From positions 65,539 to 129,538 of the forward strand of contig NZ_JBLWTD010000008.1 in assembly GCF_048270265.1 (NCBI RefSeq): DNA of 64,000 bases, given 5' to 3'. The position numbers were made by a program, and so were the translations under genes. Below the pieces are notes generated by a model, which worked only from the letters and a program-made list of their open reading frames with translations, did not search any database and had not been told where the DNA came from. Source of the stretch: Maricaulis sp048270265 (lineage in GTDB: Bacteria; Pseudomonadota; Alphaproteobacteria; Caulobacterales; Maricaulaceae). How positions within the stretch are numbered: position 1 is the first letter of the stretch; the number at the start of each line of letters is the position of its first letter. Below are positions 9,100 through 17,631 of this stretch, piece after piece.

Positions 9100-9737
9100 A
9101 CCGGATACTGATCGTCGAGGACGTCAACGAGACACGCAAATGGCTGTGCGACATTGTGCGCTCGGCCTTTCCGGCCAGCGAGATCCGCGAAGCCGCGACC
9201 ATGCGGGCCGGGCTTGCTGCCGCCGATGAGGAGCCATTCGATCTCGCCCTGATCGATCTGGGTCTGCCTGATGGTTCCGGTCTGGAAGTGCTGCGCCGGT
9301 TGCACCTGACCTGCCCTGAAGCCGTCCCGATCGTGACGACGGTGATGGGTGATGATGCCTCCATCGTCGCCGCCCTGTCGGCGGGGGCGCAAGGCTATCT
9401 GCTCAAGGAAAGCCCGGTGGAACTCCTCACGCGCCACCTGCTGCAACTGGCCGAGGGCATACCGGCGATTTCGCCTTCGGTGGCCCGGCGCATCATGGAA
9501 CATTTCCGCCGCACCGGCCCGGCCGCCAGCCCCGACGGCGAGCTGACGCTCCGCGAACGTGAAGTCCTCGCCCTGATCGGTCGCGGGCTGCGCAATAGCG
9601 AAGTCGCCGCCGATCTGGGCATGGCCGACAGCACGGTCGCCAGCCATATCAAGGCAATCTACCGCAAGCTGGGCATTTCCTCGCGCGCCGAGGCGTCCTG
9701 GCACGCAACGCGAATGGGCCTCACGCCCGAGCCATAG
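9096..9737 (+). CDS. LuxR/NarL-family response regulator
   Basis: This 213-residue protein has a receiver domain with acidic pocket (LIVEDV), phosphoacceptor Asp54 in LALIDLGLPDG and conserved Lys in YLLKES. A C-terminal LuxR-type helix-turn-helix (LTLREREVLALIGRGLRNSE, then STVASHIKAIYRKLGI) spans about residues 148-200. It should bind DNA when phosphorylated by the kinase encoded immediately upstream. Its end overlaps the convergent tag gene by 17 bases. Target genes are not evident in the window. Confidence 0.93.
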   Translation: MNRILIVEDVNETRKWLCDIVRSAFPASEIREAATMRAGLAAADEEPFDLALIDLGLPDGSGLEVLRRLHLTCPEAVPIVTTVMGDDASIVAALSAGAQGYLLKESPVELLTRHLLQLAEGIPAISPSVARRIMEHFRRTGPAASPDGELTLREREVLALIGRGLRNSEVAADLGMADSTVASHIKAIYRKLGISSRAEASWHATRMGLTPEP

Positions 9738-10305
9738 CCTGCACGGCGGCGTGTTGCGGGCACTCGACCTCATGGTCATTGACCATGCCCACCGCCTCCA
9801 TGAAGGCATAGACGATCACCGGACCGACGAATTTGAAGCCGCGCTTCTTGAGGTCCTTTGACAGGGCCGTGCTCAGCTCGGTGTGGGTCGGAAGGCCGGT
9901 CTCGCGACTATAGCGGTTCTGGATCGGGGCGCCGCCGACATGGCCCCAGAGATAGTCGGAGAAGTCGATGCCGGCCTCGCGCATGTCGAGCCAGGCCCGG
10001 GCATTGGTGATGGCCGCCTCGACCTTGAGCTTCGAGCGGATAATGCCCGGATTGGCCAGCAGGCGCTCACGGTCGGCATCGGTATAGCGGGCGATGATCT
10101 CCGGGTCGAAGCCGTGGAAGGCTTCGCGCAGGGTCTCGCGCTTGCGCAATATGGTGATCCAGGCGAGGCCGGCCTGGAAACCGTCGAGCATCAGTTTTTC
10201 CCACAACGCCCGGCTATCATATTCCGGCACGCCCCATTCGGTGTCGTGATAGGCGGTGTAAAGCGGGTCATTGCCGCTGACCCAGGCGCAGCGCTCGCCG
10301 GTCAT
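9721..10305 (-). CDS. tag: DNA-3-methyladenine glycosylase I
   Basis: Tag removes 3-methyladenine from alkylated DNA in base excision repair. The 194-residue protein carries the family start CAWVSGNDPLYTAYHDTEWG, the core DGFQAGLAWITILRKRE and the C-terminal zinc-site segment NDHEVECPQH; the early Cys and His plus this His and Cys bind zinc. ATG 10305 overlaps the stop of the upstream YgfZ-like gene as TGATG, so translation is coupled; a GTG one codon upstream is possible. Confidence 0.95.
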   Translation of the reverse strand: MTGERCAWVSGNDPLYTAYHDTEWGVPEYDSRALWEKLMLDGFQAGLAWITILRKRETLREAFHGFDPEIIARYTDADRERLLANPGIIRSKLKVEAAITNARAWLDMREAGIDFSDYLWGHVGGAPIQNRYSRETGLPTHTELSTALSKDLKKRGFKFVGPVIVYAFMEAVGMVNDHEVECPQHAAVQAMARA

Positions 10306-11123
10306 CACACTTTTTCCGCCGGCGCTTCGGGGCGCAGATTGTCCGGCAGGTCGATACGGGCCGGCTGGCCGCCGGCCTCCGCTGTCTCACTGGCGGCTTC
10401 CATCCGGTCGAGGCGGATCAGGGCGATGGCGTGATGGCCCTGCGAGGAGGTGATTTCGCCAAGGGTGGCGGTGCCCGCCGTGACAGGGGTGCCGCGCGAC
10501 GGGGCTTCGCCGGAGAAATTCACACAGAGCGAGCGCTTGCGGATGGTGCCGCGGCGCTTCATCCGCGAGACAACCTCCTGGCCGATGAAACAGCCCTTCT
10601 TCCAGCCAATACCGCCATAGACATCGAGATTGACGTCGGTCGGGAATACTTCAGCCTCGCCGTAATCGCGGCCGAAGGCCGGAATGCCGTGCCGGACTTC
10701 AAGCGCATCAAGGGCAACCGCATCGCCGGCTTCCTCGCCGATGCCGCGATGAACCTTGTCGCCCAGGCGCGGATCCGGCGCCGATCCCTCAAACGGGTGC
10801 TCGCTCCACAGGGCTGCGAGATCGGTATTGATCACGATCTCGGCCTTGGCGCGCAGCTTGAACATCGACAGGCGTTTGGCCAGAGCGTCGGCGGCGCCGG
10901 CCGGCACGTCGAGCCAGACCGTGTCGCCATCGGCAAACAGCAGGAAATCGACCGCCAGCTTGCCCTGGGGTGTCAGCAGCCCACCGGGGCGGCACTGGCC
11001 GGGCTGCAGCGTCTCGACATCGGCGGTGATGACGCGCTGCAGGAAGGCGCGGGCCTCGGGGCCGGAGACGGAAAGAATGGTGCGGGCGGGGGCGGTGTGA
11101 ATCGCGGGAGCGGGTGTGTTCAT
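10305..11123 (-). CDS. ygfZ: YgfZ/GcvT-family folate-binding protein
   Basis: YgfZ-type proteins bind folate and support assembly or repair of iron-sulfur enzymes. The 272-residue protein starts with a GcvT-like fold (LSVSGPEARAFLQRVITADV, GLLTPQGKLAVDFLL). It has the signature KKGCFIGQEVVSR near residue 185, whose Cys is diagnostic. ATG 11123 is chosen over the open frame to 11240 because homology starts there. It overlaps tag by one base (TGATG), and its start overlaps the upstream end of the divergent glycosyltransferase frame, so the two promoters must be close. Confidence 0.9.
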   Translation of the reverse strand: MNTPAPAIHTAPARTILSVSGPEARAFLQRVITADVETLQPGQCRPGGLLTPQGKLAVDFLLFADGDTVWLDVPAGAADALAKRLSMFKLRAKAEIVINTDLAALWSEHPFEGSAPDPRLGDKVHRGIGEEAGDAVALDALEVRHGIPAFGRDYGEAEVFPTDVNLDVYGGIGWKKGCFIGQEVVSRMKRRGTIRKRSLCVNFSGEAPSRGTPVTAGTATLGEITSSQGHHAIALIRLDRMEAASETAEAGGQPARIDLPDNLRPEAPAEKV

Positions 11124-11187
11124 GGCTCTGGTATCGCATTGCCTTGATTGCTGGCCAAGTGGGATGAGGCGCGGTATTTGCGCGGGG

Positions 11188-12138
11188 ATGCAACATATCC
11201 TTCTTATCACATCGACGCGGATCGGTGACGCCATCATCAATTCCGGCGTGCTGCGCTATCTCGTCGAAACCCGGCCCGAAGCCCGCTTCACCATCGCCTG
11301 TGGACCGCTGGCCGCCCCGCTGTTTGCTGCCGTGCCGCGGCTCGAACGCGTGATCGTGATGAGCAAGAAGAAAGCCGGGGCTCACTGGTTTGATCTGTGG
11401 CGCGCCACGGTCGGCACCCGCTGGGACCTGGTGGTCGACCTGCGCTGTTCGGCGACGGCCTGGGCGCTGATGGCCTCGGAACGCCGTATTTTGAGGCAAT
11501 TCGACGCGCCGATCCACAAGGTTGCCGAGGCCGCCAGTGCGCTGGGGATCGACACGGTTCCCGATCCGAAAATCTATCTCTCCGACGAGGCGAAGGCGAA
11601 GGCCGCCGAACTTCTGCCCGATGGCGCACCGGTGCTGGCGATCTGTCCGTCCGCCTCCATGCCCTACAAGGTCTGGCCGGGAGAGCGCTTCGGCGAGCTG
11701 GTCAAACGCCTGACCGCACCGGGCGGTGCCATGGCAGGCGCCCGGATCGCGATCTTTGGCGGACCCGGCGACCAGGACGCGGCAGCGCCGATCCACGCCG
11801 CCTTGCCCGATGCCGGCATTCTCGATTTCACCGGCCAGCTGGGCCTGATGGATGTAGCCGCCTGTTTCCAGCGCGTGCGGCTGTTTGTCGGCAATGATAG
11901 CGGGTTGATGCATATGGCCGCGGCGATGCAGACGCCGACCCTGGGCCTGTTCGGGCCCTCCGATGAACGCCGTTACGGGCCTTATGGCGCACATTGTGCC
12001 ATTGTGCGCGGGCAGGCCGGCTTCGAGGAAATCGATGCGGCCTTCGAAGATCGCCGCCTGCACCCGGAAAGCCTGCTGCTCGATCTCGAGGTCGAAGCGG
12101 CGTATGACGCAGCTGAAGCGCTTTTGAAAAGGACGTGA
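11188..12138 (+). CDS. Glycosyltransferase family 9 (heptosyltransferase-like)
   Basis: GT9 enzymes transfer ADP-heptose-like sugars to the LPS core at the inner face of the inner membrane. The 316-residue protein begins QHILLITSTRIGDAI, the family N-terminus. It contains LAICPSASMPYKVWPGERF and the donor-site region LFVGNDSGLMHMAAAMQTPTL plus LGLFGPSDERRYGP. ATG 11188 fits the family start; ATG 11164 and 11116 would add unrelated residues. It runs into the dihydroorotase gene. The sugar and acceptor are not known. Confidence 0.88.
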   Translation: MQHILLITSTRIGDAIINSGVLRYLVETRPEARFTIACGPLAAPLFAAVPRLERVIVMSKKKAGAHWFDLWRATVGTRWDLVVDLRCSATAWALMASERRILRQFDAPIHKVAEAASALGIDTVPDPKIYLSDEAKAKAAELLPDGAPVLAICPSASMPYKVWPGERFGELVKRLTAPGGAMAGARIAIFGGPGDQDAAAPIHAALPDAGILDFTGQLGLMDVAACFQRVRLFVGNDSGLMHMAAAMQTPTLGLFGPSDERRYGPYGAHCAIVRGQAGFEEIDAAFEDRRLHPESLLLDLEVEAAYDAAEALLKRT

Positions 12139-12143
12139 CGGAT

Positions 12144-13481
12144 ATGGCCCGGACTTTCGATCTCATCCTGCGGGGCGGCGAGGTGGTCAATCATGACGGC
12201 CGCCGCATCGCCGATGTCGGCATTGTCGACGGCAAGACCAGCGAAATCGGTGATCTCTCCCGGGCCTCGGCCGGCGAGGTGATGGACTGCAAGGGTCTCA
12301 CCGTCCTGCCGGGCGTGATCGACACCCAGGTGCATTTCCGCGAGCCAGGGCTGGAATGGAAAGAGGATCTGCTCACCGGATCGCTCTGCGCCGTGCTCGG
12401 CGGCGTCACTGCCGTGTTTGAAATGCCCAATACCAATCCCTCGACCACGACGCCGGACATGCTCGAAGACAAGCTGGCGCGGGCGAAGAACCGCATGCAT
12501 TGCGACCACGCCTTCTATGCTGGCGCGACGTCTGAAAATGCGCCGGAGCTCACCCAGATGGAGCGCATGCCCGGCTGTTGCGGCGTCAAGGTCTTCATGG
12601 GTGCCTCGACCGGCTCGCTCCTGGTGGCCGATGATGAGGGCGTCGAACGCGTGCTCAACGCCATCACGCGCCGCGCCGCCTTCCATTCCGAGGATGAATA
12701 CCGTCTGGAGGATCGCCGCGAGCTGGCTGTGCCCGGCGACTGGACCAGCCACCCGGTTGTCCGCGATGCCGAAGCGGCGCTGATGAGCACGAAACGTCTG
12801 GTGCGCCTGGCGCGCAAGACCGGCAAGCGTATCCACGTTCTCCATGTCTCGACCGCCGAGGAAATGGAATTTCTCGTCGATCACCGCGATTACGCCTCGG
12901 TCGAGGCGACGCCGCAGCATCTCACCCTTGAGGGGCCCGGCATTTACGAGCGCATCGGCGCGCGCGCCCAGATGAATCCGCCCTTGCGGGATGCGCATCA
13001 TCGCGCCGGCCTGTGGCGCGGCCTGCAGCGCGGGATCGTCGATGTGATCGGTTCCGATCACGCGCCGCACACGCTGGAGGAAAAAGCCAAACCCTATCCG
13101 CAAAGCCCCTCGGGCATGCCCGGCGTGCAGACCCTGGTCCCGATCATGCTCGATCATGTCAATGCGGGCCGTCTGACGCTGGAGCGTTTCGTCGACCTGA
13201 CCTCGGCCGGCGCACAGCGGATTTTCGGCATTGCCGGCAAGGGCCGTATGGCGGCCGGCTGGGATGCCGATTTCACCATTGTCGACATGAAGGCGAAGCG
13301 CGAGATCACCGATGCCTGGTCGGCCTCGAAATCGGGCTGGACCCCGTTTGACGGCCAGACCGTCACCGGCTGGCCGGTCGCGACCATCGTGCGCGGCCGG
13401 ATCGTGATGCGTGATGATGAAGTGATTGCGGGCGGCACCGGCGAGGCCGTGCGCTTCCAGGAAGCCCTGGCGCGGAATTGA
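12144..13481 (+). CDS. pyrC: Dihydroorotase (cyclic amidohydrolase)
   Basis: Dihydroorotase closes carbamoyl-aspartate to dihydroorotate in pyrimidine synthesis. The 445-residue protein has the metal motif GVIDTQVHFREPG near residue 60, the carbamylated-Lys region CCGVKVFMGASTGS, metal histidines in HSEDEYR and HVLHVST, and the catalytic Asp in IGSDHAPHTLEEK. ATG 12144 is preferred, with AAAAGGA about 8 bases upstream; GTG 12135 would overlap the previous stop. The sequence groups with class I DHOase/allantoinase-like enzymes, so another cyclic amide substrate cannot be wholly excluded. Confidence 0.9.
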   Translation: MARTFDLILRGGEVVNHDGRRIADVGIVDGKTSEIGDLSRASAGEVMDCKGLTVLPGVIDTQVHFREPGLEWKEDLLTGSLCAVLGGVTAVFEMPNTNPSTTTPDMLEDKLARAKNRMHCDHAFYAGATSENAPELTQMERMPGCCGVKVFMGASTGSLLVADDEGVERVLNAITRRAAFHSEDEYRLEDRRELAVPGDWTSHPVVRDAEAALMSTKRLVRLARKTGKRIHVLHVSTAEEMEFLVDHRDYASVEATPQHLTLEGPGIYERIGARAQMNPPLRDAHHRAGLWRGLQRGIVDVIGSDHAPHTLEEKAKPYPQSPSGMPGVQTLVPIMLDHVNAGRLTLERFVDLTSAGAQRIFGIAGKGRMAAGWDADFTIVDMKAKREITDAWSASKSGWTPFDGQTVTGWPVATIVRGRIVMRDDEVIAGGTGEAVRFQEALARN

Positions 13482-13504
13482 GACCAGTGACAAAGGAAAA
13501 CGGG

Positions 13505-14266
13505 ATGGACCGTCAGAGTTTCTATTTCTTCGATATCGACGAGAACATCCTGCATCTGCCGACGCGGATCCATCTGCTCAACACCATGACCGGCGAAGAG
13601 CGGGCCATGCGCCAGCATGAGTATGAGGACATCAAGGCCTATCTCGGCGTGCCCGGCCTGTGGGAGGACTGGGCTGATCCGCCGGCGCGCGCCTATCGCG
13701 AATTCTCTGATGGCCAGGACCGCAATGGCGAGGAATACCTGTTGCGCGATGTCCGCCGTGCCCTCGACAGTGCCCACTGGAAGGGCCCGTCCTGGGACAT
13801 TTTCAAATACGCCGTGCTCAAGCGCCGCCCGATCGCCGTCATCACGGCGCGCCAGCATTCGCGCGAGATTATCCGCCAGGGCCTGCGCCTGCTGGTCGAT
13901 GCCGGGCATATTCCCGAAGAGCCGGATTATCTGGGGATTTATCCGGTCTCAAACCCGGAGATCCGTGACGAGCTCGGCGCCCACATGACGACGGCCGGCC
14001 TGAAACGGACCGCGATCCGTCAATGCGTCGAGACCGGTCTGGACAAGTATGGCCGCGACCTGCCGCATTCCTTCGGCATGTCGGACGACGACCTCAAGAA
14101 TATCGACCTGATCACCTCGGCCATGCTCGAGTGCAAGCTCGACTATCCCGACAAACGCTTCTTCGTCATCTCCACCAATCGCCGCCGCCATGTGAAGATG
14201 GAAATCTTGCCGCCGCACAAGGCTGCGGAGAAGCTGCGCGAGGCCGAGGACGATTATTACGGCTGA
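13505..14266 (+). CDS. HAD-like protein of unknown substrate
   Basis: The 253-residue protein opens with SFYFFDIDENILHLPTRI. The DIDEN stretch matches a HAD motif I (DxD) and VITARQHS near residue 118 matches motif II (hhhT/S). This suggests a magnesium-dependent phosphohydrolase or phosphotransferase. The rest, including long charged helices near the C-terminus, is not recognised. AAAGGAAAA precedes ATG 13505 by a few bases, and the gene lies 23 bases after dihydroorotase, probably in one transcript. Fold assignment is an inference from two motifs. Confidence 0.6.
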   Translation: MDRQSFYFFDIDENILHLPTRIHLLNTMTGEERAMRQHEYEDIKAYLGVPGLWEDWADPPARAYREFSDGQDRNGEEYLLRDVRRALDSAHWKGPSWDIFKYAVLKRRPIAVITARQHSREIIRQGLRLLVDAGHIPEEPDYLGIYPVSNPEIRDELGAHMTTAGLKRTAIRQCVETGLDKYGRDLPHSFGMSDDDLKNIDLITSAMLECKLDYPDKRFFVISTNRRRHVKMEILPPHKAAEKLREAEDDYYG

Positions 14267-14281
14267 GGCTTCGCGGCCGAC

Positions 14282-14500
14282 TCAGTCCTCGATATCCTCG
14301 GTTACTTCCTCGCGGGCCCGGGCCAGGCGGAGGGCGTAGTCGACTCCGGCCACGATGGGCAGGCCGCCCTCCAGCTTGTCGATCAGCGCTGTTGCGACCA
14401 GTTCCTCGGCATCATCGGCCAGCGCATTGCCATCGACGAGCCGGTTGAGCGCCTCGAACAGGACAACGGCTTCCGCCTCGCTCAACTCGACCTTCACCAT
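14282..14500 (-). CDS. Small acidic helical protein, unknown
   Basis: This 72-residue protein (MVKVELSEAEAVVLFEALNR...) is predicted to be mostly helical and acidic, ending EEVTEDIED. No family is recognised. It sits 10 bases downstream of the ABC permease gene stop, so it may be the last gene of that operon. ATG 14500 is the first Met of the conserved-looking part; the longer frame to 14587 lies inside the permease gene. Coding bias and position support a real gene, but with moderate confidence. Confidence 0.6.
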   Translation of the reverse strand: MVKVELSEAEAVVLFEALNRLVDGNALADDAEELVATALIDKLEGGLPIVAGVDYALRLARAREEVTEDIED

Positions 14501-14510
14501 CTTGCGAAAC

Positions 14511-15689
14511 CTAGCTCCGATGGACGGCGAGCAGCGGTACGGTCGCTGCGCGGATGGCCGGGATGATGCCGCCAAGAAGGCCGACAATCAGGGCGAGGCC
14601 GAGGCCGAGAAGCACCGACATCGGTGTGACCGCGAAGGAGAATACCACCTGGGTGAAGCTCGATCCCAGTGTCGAGGCACTGACGCCGTTGAACAACAGG
14701 TAGACGCCCGCCGCGCCGATAAGCCCGCCCAGCCCGGCCAGGGCCAGGGATTCCACCATGGTTCCAAACGCCGCTGCAAAGCCGGAAAATCCGATAGCCC
14801 GCAAGGTAGCGATCTCGCGCATGCGGGTGTCGACCGAGGAGTACATCGTGTTCCAGGCACCGGCGAGGGCACCGATCGCCATGGCGATCGACAGCGGCAC
14901 ACCCAGATAGGTGATCAGCATGGCGGTCCCGCCAGCCTGACTCGCGAAATAATCGACCTCGCTCTGGATATCGAGATTCAGTCGCGGGTCGCTTTCTGCA
15001 TAGGCGCGCAATTCCTCGATCGCCTCGGGGCTGGTCAGCCGGGCGCGGATCGATTGCACGGATGTGCCGCGCTGATAGAGGTTCTGGATCACGGTGAGGT
15101 CAGTCCAGATCTCGCTGTCGAACACGGTTCCGCCGGTCGAGAAGATTCCGACGACGACCCATTCATTCGAGCCGAGGCGGATGGTCTGACCAAGGTCAAA
15201 ACCGGCGAATTCGCGGATAATGCCTTCGCCCACGATCAACTCATTGGTACCGGGCTCATAGGTGCGGCCCTCGATGATGGTGAAGCCCTGGCGCAGGGAC
15301 TGGGCCGCCGGTCCGACGCCCCGCAGCGGCAGATTGGCCTCGGTCCGCGAGGCCCGCTTGATGCCGTCGACAATGACGAACAATTCACCGGAAACGATGG
15401 GGGCGCCGTTCGCATCCCGGGCAACGCCCGGCGCTTCCTCGATCAAGCGGACCTGATCGACGGAGAGGCCGGAATTGAGCTCGGTCTGTGAGCCTGTGCG
15501 CAACATCACCGCAACATCGGCTGAGCCCGTGCCCTGCATGGTCTTGCTGAAACCACTCGACATGGCGAGGAAGCCGAGCAGGACCATCACCACCAGGGCA
15601 ATCGAGAAAACGGTTGCTCCCGACAGCAGGGCGCGCTGCGGGATGGAGCGCAGATTGATCAGGGTTACGGCTGCGATCTGGTCGAACAT
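14511..15689 (-). CDS. FtsX/MacB-like ABC transporter permease (second permease)
   Basis: This 392-residue protein has one N-terminal membrane helix (about residues 20-45), a large periplasmic domain, then three helices, the standard MacB/LolC/FtsX layout. The EIATLRAIGFSGFAAAFGTMVESL segment is the typical FtsX-domain coupling region. It is encoded 12 bases after the other permease and should form a heterodimer with it. With the ATPase and membrane-fusion protein genes it forms an efflux or lipoprotein-handling system; the cargo is unknown. Confidence 0.9.
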   Translation of the reverse strand: MFDQIAAVTLINLRSIPQRALLSGATVFSIALVVMVLLGFLAMSSGFSKTMQGTGSADVAVMLRTGSQTELNSGLSVDQVRLIEEAPGVARDANGAPIVSGELFVIVDGIKRASRTEANLPLRGVGPAAQSLRQGFTIIEGRTYEPGTNELIVGEGIIREFAGFDLGQTIRLGSNEWVVVGIFSTGGTVFDSEIWTDLTVIQNLYQRGTSVQSIRARLTSPEAIEELRAYAESDPRLNLDIQSEVDYFASQAGGTAMLITYLGVPLSIAMAIGALAGAWNTMYSSVDTRMREIATLRAIGFSGFAAAFGTMVESLALAGLGGLIGAAGVYLLFNGVSASTLGSSFTQVVFSFAVTPMSVLLGLGLALIVGLLGGIIPAIRAATVPLLAVHRS

Positions 15690-15701
15690 CTCATCCGTCT
15701 C

Positions 15702-16859
15702 CTAAAGCTTGCCGAGCGCGGTGACGATGGTCACGCGCTGGGCGTTGATGGCGGGAATAATGCCGGTGATGAAACCGAGCCCGATGGCCAGGGCAATGCC
15801 GATTGCAAGCACGAGCGTGGGCATGCTGAGCCCCGGCAGGAAGGCCGCCATGGCTGCGGCTGCGCCCCCGACTGCCAGGGTTGCCAGACCCAGGCCCAGC
15901 AGGCCGCCGACCAGGCTGAGCAGGATGGATTCGATCAGAACCATGCGGAAGATGCGCGGCGCCGGGAAGCCGAGGGTCTTCATCACCGCGATCTCCTTGG
16001 TGCGCTCATTGATGGCCATCACCATGGTCGTGCCGACGATCATCAGGATCGTCATGAAAGCGGCGCCGACAACGAAGAGCAGGATCAGCGCGATATTCCC
16101 GAACTGGGCCGCGAAGGCCTCATTGAAGGCGGCTTCGGTGCTGGTTTCCGTTTCGGCCGGCGAATTGGCGAACAGGGCGTCGATCTCGCGCATGATCTGG
16201 TCATTCTGCGAGGCGTCGGCCGTCGTCAGTGCCATCCAGCCGATATTGTCCCGGTTGAAGGCCAGCGCTTCATTGTAATATTCGTAGTGGAACATGGCAT
16301 AATTGGTGGGAACCGTGTCGTCTTCCGCGTCGAAAATCGCGCAGATTTCGAAGTCCCAGCTCGATGTGCCGTCCTGCTTCTGCCAGATGTTCGAGAGCAG
16401 GGGGATGCGGTCGCCAAGGCTCCAGCCATATTGCGCAGCCAGATCGTCCCCGACCAGCAGGCAGTCGCGGGTATTGAAGAAGGCGGCGCGCTGCTCGTCC
16501 GGCATGGTCAGTTCGGAATAGACGGCGAGCCAGCTTTCCGGATCGACGGCGAAGGTCTGAACGAAATTGGCCGGCTCCTGGTAGTAGCCGCCGAACCAGC
16601 TGGCATGGCTGACATTGGTCACCCCTTCGACCGCTTCAACCCGAGCCCAATAGGCATAGGGCATGGAGACGGTGAAATTGATGCGGTTGACGGTGACAAG
16701 CCGGTTCTCGGCCGCGGTCGATGAACCCGACGTCCAGACAGTGTAGAAGGCCCCGAGCGCGCCGAAGATCAAGAACGCGATCATGATCGAGAAGATCAGC
16801 AGGATGGCCCGCATCTTCTTGCGGAAGAGATTCTTCCTTATGAGGGTGAAATCATTCAT
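15702..16859 (-). CDS. FtsX/MacB-like ABC transporter permease (first permease)
   Basis: This 385-residue protein has the same layout as its neighbour: an N-terminal helix (AILLIFSIMIAFLIFGALG), a periplasmic domain of about 230 residues, and three C-terminal helices. The coupling region reads NERTKEIAVMKTLGFPAPRIF. Its start overlaps the ATPase stop by 4 bases, so expression is coupled. The N-terminal half is strongly diverged from the partner permease, consistent with a heterodimeric transporter. The large aromatic-rich periplasmic domain is probably involved in partner or substrate binding. Confidence 0.9.
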   Translation of the reverse strand: MNDFTLIRKNLFRKKMRAILLIFSIMIAFLIFGALGAFYTVWTSGSSTAAENRLVTVNRINFTVSMPYAYWARVEAVEGVTNVSHASWFGGYYQEPANFVQTFAVDPESWLAVYSELTMPDEQRAAFFNTRDCLLVGDDLAAQYGWSLGDRIPLLSNIWQKQDGTSSWDFEICAIFDAEDDTVPTNYAMFHYEYYNEALAFNRDNIGWMALTTADASQNDQIMREIDALFANSPAETETSTEAAFNEAFAAQFGNIALILLFVVGAAFMTILMIVGTTMVMAINERTKEIAVMKTLGFPAPRIFRMVLIESILLSLVGGLLGLGLATLAVGGAAAAMAAFLPGLSMPTLVLAIGIALAIGLGFITGIIPAINAQRVTIVTALGKL

Positions 16860-17548
16860 TGCGCCAGCTCCGAGGCTTCCACGAAGCGGCCCTTGTCGAG
16901 ATGGAGTTCGCGGCGGGCATATTTCGCGGCTGACGGGTCGTGGGTGACCATGATGATGGTCTTGCCGAGATCCTTGTTGAGCAGCTGCAACGTCTCGAGA
17001 ATCTCGTCGGCGGATTTGCGGTCGAGATCGCCGGTCGGCTCATCGCAGAGCAGGACTTTCGGGTCGGCGACGATGGCGCGGGCAATGGCGACGCGCTGTT
17101 GCTGGCCACCGGACATCTGCCGCGGCGAATGCCGGGCGCGGTCGGACAGGCCGACAATGTCGAGCGCCGTGGCAACACGTTCCTTGCGTGCCTTGCCCGA
17201 CAGATTGGTCAGCAAGAGCGGCAATTCGACATTCTGGGCCGCGTTCAGCGTCGGCATCAGATTGTAGAACTGGAAGATGAATCCGACATTGGCGGCGCGC
17301 CATTTGGCGAGCTTGCCTTCGGAGAGCTTGTCGACGCGCACGCCCTGGCATTCCACCGAGCCTGAGGTCGGCCGGTCGATGCCGCCGAGCAGGTTGAGCA
17401 AGGTCGTCTTGCCGGAACCGGACGGGCCCATGATGGCGATGAATTCACCCTCATCGATCGACATCGTCAGATGTTCGAAAATCGTGATGGCCTCGCGTCC
17501 GCGCGTATAGCCCTTGGAGAGATCGGTCAGCTGGTAGAGCTTGCTCAT
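16856..17548 (-). CDS. ABC transporter ATPase (LolD/MacB type)
   Basis: This 230-residue ATPase has Walker A GPSGSGKTT (residues 41-49), a Q-loop in FIFQFYNLMPTL, signature LSGGQ-like MSGGQQQRVAIARA and Walker B VLLCDEPTGDLD. The length and the ..NLMPTLNAAQNVELPLL.. segment fit the MacB/LolD subfamily that serves FtsX-type permeases. It powers the transporter encoded by the two downstream permease genes; the 4-base overlap with the first permease supports this. The membrane-fusion protein gene is 83 bases upstream. Confidence 0.95.
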   Translation of the reverse strand: MSKLYQLTDLSKGYTRGREAITIFEHLTMSIDEGEFIAIMGPSGSGKTTLLNLLGGIDRPTSGSVECQGVRVDKLSEGKLAKWRAANVGFIFQFYNLMPTLNAAQNVELPLLLTNLSGKARKERVATALDIVGLSDRARHSPRQMSGGQQQRVAIARAIVADPKVLLCDEPTGDLDRKSADEILETLQLLNKDLGKTIIMVTHDPSAAKYARRELHLDKGRFVEASELAQ

Positions 17549-17631
17549 CGGCGGGTCCTCATTCTGTGCTCATGGCCGCAATTGCGGACGATTGGTTTCA
17601 CGATGGCGTCCGGCCCGAAGGACGGTCCGGC

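Noticed and set aside
14282..14500. Toxin or antitoxin identity for the small acidic protein
   Set aside because: No partner gene and no motif; it is simply a small helical protein at the end of the exporter operon.
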